This document shows positions 31,312 through 35,375 of a DNA stretch of 35,375 nt, one piece after another; the stretch's first letter is position 1; each line of letters begins with the position of its first letter. The position numbers were made by a program, and so were the translations under genes. This DNA comes from Acanthamoeba castellanii str. Neff (Eukaryota; Discosea; Longamoebia; Acanthamoebidae): positions 2,558-37,932 of the forward strand of contig NW_004457413.1 in the NCBI RefSeq assembly GCF_000313135.1, in the 5' to 3' direction. Below the pieces are notes generated by a model, which searched no databases, was not told where the DNA came from, and saw only the letters and a program-made list of their open reading frames with translations.

Positions 31312-32434
31312 ATGCAGCAGAAGACGATGAAGAAGACAGTCAGGGTGCTGGTGGTGGACAAGGGCTTTGGGCGAGGCCGCGCGCTGGTGCAGGCTCTGGG
31401 CGAAGGGTGGGAGGTGGCCGTGGTGGTCGTGCCCGAGCCTGCCGACGCCCTCGAAGCCGGCGTCGCAGACCTGCGCCCCGCCCTTGCCTCGTTCCCCTCT
31501 GCCACCCCTCCCCTCCCACCCCAGCCCACCGCACCCGCCCTCCCAGCAGGCAAGCACTCATTTTATATATTATTACTATTTTTATATTTCTAAATTTATT
31601 TTATTCCGTTTTAATCATGTACAATTTGTTTCTTATTTAATTTTTATTTCTTTTTTTTTAATTTTTATGTAGGAGGACCGCCGCCGCCTCCGCCGCCACC
31701 GGCGCTGCCGCCGGACGTGTTGGTGGCGGGCAGTCGCGGGGGCAAGCTCGCTGCGGCTGTCCTGCGGCGAGGACTCTGGAAGGGACCCACCCTCCTCGTG
31801 TCCGCCATGAGCGTACGTCGCCTCGATCTCGACACCTCTACCCGACCCACGCGTGTGCGTGTGCGGTGGTGCGTGCGTGTGCGATTGACAAAGGCCGTGA
31901 GCACAGACGACCGAGTGCTGTTCCGTGCAAGGCGTGCCGATCGTGCTGGCCCACGGGACGCGCGATGGCACCAACCCGATCCACCGCGTCCGCGATGACG
32001 TACAGCTCGGCACCAAGGTCCGTCGTCGCCCAGGCCTGGCTCGGGCTACACCTCGCAATCGCGGCTGACGAGGAATGAAAACAACGTGGCCTGGCGTGGT
32101 GAGTGTGTAGGGTCTGTTGGTGTTGCACGAATTCGACGATGACCACCATCTGGGCTCCATCGAGCTGGGCGACACGTTCCGACAACTCCTCGAAGAAGTC
32201 TACGCTCTTCAGTTCAAGGTTCTCTCATTCCTCCAGTCGTAGGTCCTGCTTACGTTAGGCTCATCCTGAACGCGCTTATCTGCTTCGTGTGTCGTGTGTC
32301 GTGTCTTGCGGCCAACAAAGGTTGCCGAGTGCGTGGCTGCTGATGATCGCGCGGGAACCAAGGAGTCCTCAGCTGGCGGTGGCCGGATGGCTCTCTTCGA
32401 GCAAATCACCGCCCGACGGAAGAACAACTGCTGA
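31312..32434 (+). CDS. Alpha/beta-hydrolase-like protein
   Basis: Five exons join to 236 aa: 31312-31549, 31673-31812, 31907-32017, 32111-32218, 32321-32434. The pattern fits the alpha/beta-hydrolase fold: a nucleophile-elbow-like AGSRGG (Ser codon 31732-31734, an A-x-S-x-G variant), a strand then GTRDG (acid candidate Asp 31964-31966), and a late DDDHH segment supplying the His. Substrate is unknown; small TEX30/KANL3-type or dienelactone-hydrolase-type proteins have this order, but I cannot choose. The N-terminal half is short and carries a Pro-rich insert spanning the first intron, so the oxyanion part may be degenerate. Intron 1 starts with GC instead of GT; intron 4 has a poor donor (GTTCTC). 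The ATG follows a TTTATTTCAG acceptor-like string, so a 5' UTR intron is possible. Confidence 0.7.
31550..31672 (+). other. GC-AG intron
   Basis: The exon end CAG is followed by GCAAGC, the typical context of a GC donor. The T-rich intron ends in TTTTTATGTAG. No GT in the right phase is available nearby. The reading frame on both sides continues one protein. Confidence 0.65.
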
Positions 32435-32517
32435 ACGCAGCCAGATCAAACGCTTTCCTGGAAATCAAATGAAGAAAACAATTGGTGAATTTGATTTACA
32501 TCAAATTGACGAAAAAG

Positions 32518-33278
32518 ATGGCATCGACAGCGGATCCGGGCAGCCTTGAGGCGGTGGCAGAAGAGCTCTTCCTGAAGGTCAAGACTGCTGGGCGATGTAC
32601 GTACTCGGAGGAAGATCTTCCATTTCGAGTGCGATTTTAGAGCTTGGGCTGATTTTCAATCCCCATCTCACTTTATCCTCAGTCACCGACGATCTCTTGC
32701 TTTCGTACATACTCCCTCTCTTGCCTCCTTGTTCATTTATTCATGTATCCAACACCTTCCAGGCTCTACTTTGTGTTTGATGCGGTTCTCTTCGCCGCGT
32801 TGGACATCATCGATCGCAACCGAGTTGTGCAGGTCGTTGCTACACCCTCTGGGCGCAGCTACTATCAGGTACGCCCCTCTAGGCGTGCGCTGCACCCACT
32901 CGGCCTCGACGATGCACCCTCACACGCGCACACGCGCTGTCCTCGTCGAGCAGCTGGCGGGCCAGGGCAAGAAGTCGGGCAAGTGGAGCACCAAGTACAT
33001 CTGCTTTGGCCACTACTGCTCCTGCCCGGCCTTCACCTACTCCGTGCTCAAGGGCGACCCGCGCGAGACTCCCTTCATGGTAGGCTCTTCTTCCCTTTGG
33101 GCGGTCGACCCTTTCTTGCAGTGGTACTCATCACATGCAACTTCTTCTTCTGCAGTGCAAGCACCAGCTGGCCGTGCGGCTGGCTCCGTTGGTTGGCAAG
33201 TGTCGCCGGAAGGAGGTGGGCGATGACCAATTCGCTGATGAGCTGCTCAACAGCGGCGGCTCTTCTTCCCTTCCCTGA
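32518..33278 (+). CDS. ZSWIM7: SWS1/ZSWIM7-type SWIM zinc-finger protein
   Basis: SWS1 is the conserved core of Shu-type complexes that help RAD51 filament assembly in homologous recombination. Five exons give 151 aa, matching the small family size: 32518-32596, 32683-32704 (only 22 nt), 32763-32868, 32954-33079, 33156-33278. Family marks are TDDLLLS, a helix with FAALDIIDRN, VATPSGRSYYQV-like wording and the SWIM motif C-x-C...C-x-H: CSC at 33017-33025 and CKH at 33156-33164, the two halves being on different exons. Exon 4 could start three bases earlier (32951), adding one Gln. The ATG is 83 bp after the previous stop. The last 32 coding bases overlap the end of a reading frame on the other strand. 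Confidence 0.9.
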
Positions 33279-33793
33279 GCCTAAAGACCACGCTCATGTA
33301 TATTGTCTGTTCATAGTTCTTCCGGCCTGAAACGTTCAATCCCTCGTCGATTGCCCGGCGCAGCAGGTTCCACAGGGCATCAGCCCACTTCGCACATTGG
33401 GACAGGTCTTGGGGAAGGTTTGACATCAACCAACTCCACTCCTCGCACAAGGGGGCGGAGAAGATGGCTAAGGCGGGCGGGGAACTCAAGCAGCCCATCC
33501 GGCAGGCAGGTACCGAGCGGCATGTCTTCGGGACCGAGGCGGGAGTGGGGCAGAGACCGATAGCGCTCCTCGGCCACCTCGAGGTCCACGGCGCACTTGT
33601 AGAGGTCGGGGCAGAGGGGTCCGTGACGCCGGCTGATTTCCTCTCTGAGATCGAAATGGCGCCTCTGGCGGGGTTGGCAGCGGGATCTTGAGCTGTGAGA
33701 GAGCATCTTCGACGAGTTGCACGTTTCCGGCCGAGCGGTGACCTGCCACGAGCACCCAGAGGTTGGCGAGCTCCTACCAACGCCTGCCCCCAT
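33247..33793 (-). CDS. Uncertain hypothetical protein, antisense-overlapping SWS1 3' end
   Basis: Two pieces join in phase to 166 aa: 33793-33514 and 33467-33247, separated by a 46-nt intron with donor GTACCT and acceptor TTAG. The middle (RHFDLREEISRRHGPLC onward) and the C-terminal part (EEWSWLMSNLPQDL, then WADALWNLLRRAIDEGLN) have coding-like composition and G/C third positions. The N-terminal third is low-complexity Ser/Arg/Gln and may be wrong. No family is recognised. A different frame near 33690-33785 also looks coding, so an upstream exon may be mis-assigned or the gene may be damaged. The stop lies within the SWS1 coding region, making the two genes convergent and overlapping. Confidence 0.38.
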
Positions 33794-34116
33794 CGACGAC
33801 GTGGCTTGCTGGTCATGGGTACTTGGAGCATTCTGACAAGCAGAAGGCGGATTGGCCACCAGACCTGGAAAACGAGAGCATCAGGGTGGTGCTGGTGGAG
33901 GGCCAGAACGTGGAGGAGCTGTGGGTGCCGCTCAAGCAGGGCCACCACAATCCGCTCCTGCCTGATGGGATGCGACTCGAGGCTGCCCGAACAGTGGTGG
34001 CTGATGCCAATGATGAGAAGCTGCTGTGCAAGACCTCCATCTCCTGGTCCCAGTTCTCGCTGTACGGGGGCTGGTGTGACGAGAGGCATGGCACTGGCTA
34101 CAAGCTCTACAGCTAA
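33763..34116 (+). CDS. Hypothetical C-terminal exon, plus strand
   Basis: The frame from about 33820 to the TAA at 34114-34116 is strongly coding-like: rich in Glu, Val, Leu and Trp, with G/C third positions, and including ESIRVVLVEGQNVEELWVPL. It has no in-frame ATG before the middle, so the start must lie on an upstream exon I could not identify; the coordinate given is only the 5' limit of the open frame. No family is recognised. AATAAA follows at 34332-34337. The 5' part overlaps the uncertain minus-strand protein, so at most one strand of the overlap is probably real. Confidence 0.45.
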   Translation: MASSYQRLPPSTTWLAGHGYLEHSDKQKADWPPDLENESIRVVLVEGQNVEELWVPLKQGHHNPLLPDGMRLEAARTVVADANDEKLLCKTSISWSQFSLYGGWCDERHGTGYKLYS

Positions 34117-34331
34117 CAGGGCCCCTTGAAACCAGGGCTGGAAGAGACTGGCGCCCAAGAGGCTCTTCCTTACAGGGCCTGGCTACTTTGTGATGAAACT
34201 GCCACTCTTGTGGGAAGCTTGGCCAGCAGGAGGAGCCTCTAGACATTGACAGCATCATTCACTACCTCAATCCCGCTACGCTTTCTCTTGTTCTTCTGGT
34301 CTTCTAGACTTGTGGTTGACCAAGGGTACAG

Positions 34332-34337
34332 AATAAA
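34332..34337 (+). terminator. AATAAA poly(A) signal
   Basis: AATAAATAAA lies about 215 nt after the TAA of the plus-strand hypothetical exon and just before the stop of the convergent carrier-like gene. The rest of the 34117-34382 gap shows nothing else. Confidence 0.45.
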
Positions 34338-34382
34338 TAAACCGCAGTAGGAGTTCAAAAACGATCAGTTGGGCCTTCTTCT

Positions 34383-35340
34383 TCAGTCGGCGTGGCTGTG
34401 CTCCTCGGTGTTGTCGTAGGTGGCCGGCACACCGAAGAAGGAATTGAGACCCAAGTCCACCGCGGCGTCCACGAACACGCGGGGCAGCAACCTCTCCAAC
34501 AGCTCTGGCATCGCTCCCTGCTCATATCCCACATCCCGCATCGCATCAGTTCTGTGTCATGTGTGCGGTGCGTGTGTGCGGCGTGTGGCGAACCTTGTAG
34601 AAGCCATTGAGGCCTTCTCGAACAAAAATCTGCTGCACACAGTCGAGGACGCCGGCGTAGACGACCCCGTCGGCGCTGAAGGGCGCCACGCCGCCAGCCT
34701 GGGCCTCGAGGCGGCGTAGAACAACGTTGACCGGCATGGTGAAGGCGACGATGATGGCGGCCTCGATGATGTCATCGATGGCGAGCGCCAGCGCGTGCTT
34801 GAGGTTGTGGAGCACACCCTCGCGCGTCTTGATCTTCATGATCAGTGTCGACAGCTTGTAGCGGTCCGTGAGGAATCCCACCACATCGTAGAGGATACCG
34901 AACGAGATGAACGCGCTCAGGCTGTACAAAAAGAAAAGAAGTTTAAAAAAGCATATTCAAATAGAATAATTTTTGAATAAATGGGATTAAATAAAATAAA
35001 GCTCGATGATGGGCGGTGGCGCGTACTTGTTGGTGATGAGGCCCCACCGTTGCTCTCGCCAGATGACGCCGATCGATTGGAAGAGGCCGGTGTACTTGAA
35101 CGAGCCGTCCGGACGCCTCTGTAGTTGATTGCGATGCACGGTGAGCGACATGCACATGTGGCCCACACGTCACGCACTAAACGTTGAGCGAAAAAGAAGT
35201 GGACGCCTGGGGTGCGGTGTACCGACTGGGTGCGGAGGAGGAACTTGGCCTTGAGGAAGGGAAGCGACAGCAGAATCGCGCCGGCAGCCGAGGCCATCGC
35301 GCACACGGGACCCGTCCAGCCACCACGCTGATACATGTCC
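34383..35340 (-). CDS. Mitochondrial-carrier-like protein, 5' end outside the window
   Basis: Four exons are visible: 35340-35223, 35118-35027, 34921-34594, 34517-34383. The first begins after an A/T-rich intron with acceptor TAG, so the true start is off the right edge. Two segments fit SLC25 half-repeats: KYTGLFQSIGVIWREQRWGL, and YAGVLDCVQQIFVREGLNGF followed by YKGAMPE across a splice. Hydrophobic helices start at LSAFISFGILYDVV and around DDIIEAAIIVAFTMPVNVVL. The canonical P-x-[DE]-x-x-[KR] signatures are degenerate (LPFLKAK, MPVNVVLR). That is typical of outer-membrane relatives such as SLC25A46, Ugo1 or MTCH rather than metabolite transporters. It ends with an acidic/His-rich tail and TGA. 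The donor after exon 3 is GTTCGC. Confidence 0.75.
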
Positions 35341-35375
35341 CTACATAACATATTTATTATTTTTTTTTAATAGAG

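Noticed and set aside
31312..32434. Naming the hydrolase-like gene as TEX30/KANL3
   Set aside because: Order of elbow, acid and His fits, but residue-level resemblance is weak and the N-terminal part differs.

Overview
The window reads as nuclear DNA of a GC-rich, intron-dense protist. The best fit is an Acanthamoeba-like amoebozoan. Genes are 80-250 bp apart, introns are mostly 50-180 nt, 5' splice sites are very often GTACGC or GTACGT, and codons strongly favour G/C at third positions. No rRNA, tRNA, CRISPR or prokaryotic operon signal was seen. The organism call is inference from gene style; no marker gene settles it.

Layout, left to right: (1) a 4-exon minus-strand membrane protein of unknown function (229-1520), followed by about 1.2 kb with only broken coding-like fragments; (2) minus-strand glutathione reductase, 12 exons, 454 aa (2773-5053); (3) minus-strand TRM6, the non-catalytic subunit of the tRNA m1A58 methyltransferase (5063-7300), whose modelled stop lies 9 nt before the reductase ATG in the same frame; (4) a divergent spacer, then a plus-strand 22-exon, 1303-aa scaffold with a Pro/Gln-rich N-terminus, helical and coiled-coil segments, a PH domain and three SH3 domains (7496-13483); (5) a small basic ORF (14027-14311), preceded by a perfect 13-bp inverted repeat that carries E2F-like half-sites; (6) a giant plus-strand surface protein (14722-28344, 4516 aa) with a signal peptide, a 72-nt intron, one uninterrupted 13.4-kb exon, an EF-hand loop, a Ser/Pro tandem-repeat stalk and about 8-9 membrane segments; (7) a dynactin-type actin-related protein (28475-31197) with one apparent frameshift; (8) a small alpha/beta-hydrolase-like protein (31312-32434) with a GC-AG intron; (9) an SWS1/ZSWIM7-type SWIM zinc-finger protein (32518-33278); (10) weakly resolved reading frames on both strands (33247-34116), one of which overlaps the SWS1 3' end; (11) a degenerate mitochondrial-carrier-like gene cut by the right edge (34383-35340).

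The genes do not form one pathway. They are separate housekeeping functions (redox, tRNA modification, dynein cofactor, recombination, mitochondrial membrane) around a cytoskeletal or membrane scaffold and one exceptional giant receptor- or adhesin-like gene. That gene is the strongest candidate for something undescribed: its ectodomain is organised like giant bacterial surface proteins and is joined to a eukaryotic-style glycosylated stalk and multi-pass anchor. Exon coordinates were derived by hand from splice motifs, reading phase and known family sequence. Summed coding lengths are whole codons for every complete gene model except the actin-related protein; the carrier-like gene is cut by the window edge, so its total cannot be checked.
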